Shown piece by piece: positions 63,994-64,000 of a stretch of 64,000 nucleotides of DNA; the first letter of the stretch is position 1, and each line of letters opens with the position of its first letter. Both the position numbers and the translations under genes were made by a program. This stretch comes from Ectobius pallidus (Eukaryota > Arthropoda > Insecta > Blattodea > Ectobiidae). The stretch lies in contig CAXKWD010000002.1 in the NCBI GenBank assembly GCA_964059195.1, forward strand, positions 150,491,042-150,555,041, given 5' to 3'. The notes beneath the pieces are model-generated. The model saw only the letters and a list, made by a program, of their open reading frames with translations. It searched no databases and was not told the DNA's origin.

Positions 63994-64000
63994 GTTCTCA

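Noticed and set aside
1..64000. CRISPR arrays, operons, Shine-Dalgarno sites
   Set aside because: The window is eukaryotic; the tandem repeats seen are microsatellites, promoters or transposon ends without CRISPR spacing.

Overview
The window is eukaryotic repeat-rich DNA, almost certainly from an arthropod and probably an insect. It is AT-rich, has no prokaryotic gene organisation, and contains transposon families typical of insects: I-type and R1-type LINEs, BEL/Pao, hAT, pogo, mariner, Penelope-like and Polinton elements. I cannot name the species. Almost every recognisable coding stretch is mobile. Host signal is limited to one good internal exon (38240-38415), a possible first exon (15501-15526) and one unrecognised small spliced gene (51043-51729).

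Layout. 1-4105 holds a LINE with an uninterrupted 1,210-codon ORF2. 4106-14747 is a nested stack. An inverted pogo-type element (copy B) was hit by at least three hAT elements, a LINE fragment and a TA-flanked MITE. One of those hAT elements (4944-10322) itself contains a second pogo copy (A, 5327-7537) and a mariner remnant (9487-10197). Target-site duplications support most of these insertions, and pogo A shows what most of the filled sites looked like before insertion. 14748-16570 is sparse. 16571-34635 may be one large old DNA transposon marked by recurring short motifs and a broken ORF. Inside it sit a 1.5-kb terminal-inverted-repeat element with an 8-bp duplication (17247-18751) and an R1-like LINE (about 20083-32088). 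A young, nearly complete BEL/Pao element (21507-31293, two 1,953-bp LTRs) is inserted in the RNase H domain of that LINE.

34636-42300 carries small hAT elements, a SINE-like insertion, an inverted Penelope-like 3' end, the host exon, tRNA-derived SINE-like sequences, a hAT relic and a solo LTR (41172-42285). 42321-46708 is a decayed CR1/Jockey-type LINE between 139-bp inverted arms. 46709-59240 is mostly non-coding with MITEs, tandem and dispersed repeats, the candidate small gene and one broken copy of a widespread arthropod repeat protein. 59242-63993 is part of a Polinton/Maverick-type element that continues past the window edge: a duplicated TATA promoter, a truncated integrase-like gene, and a convergent protein-primed DNA polymerase B broken by three frameshifts.

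How it works together: this is a layered record of insertion rather than a pathway. The elements most likely to have been active recently are the BEL/Pao element (about four LTR mismatches noticed) and the first LINE. The least explained items are the motif-array element at 16571-34635, the spliced gene at 51043-51729 with two possible last exons, and the Polinton integrase that has a zinc-binding domain but no visible catalytic core.
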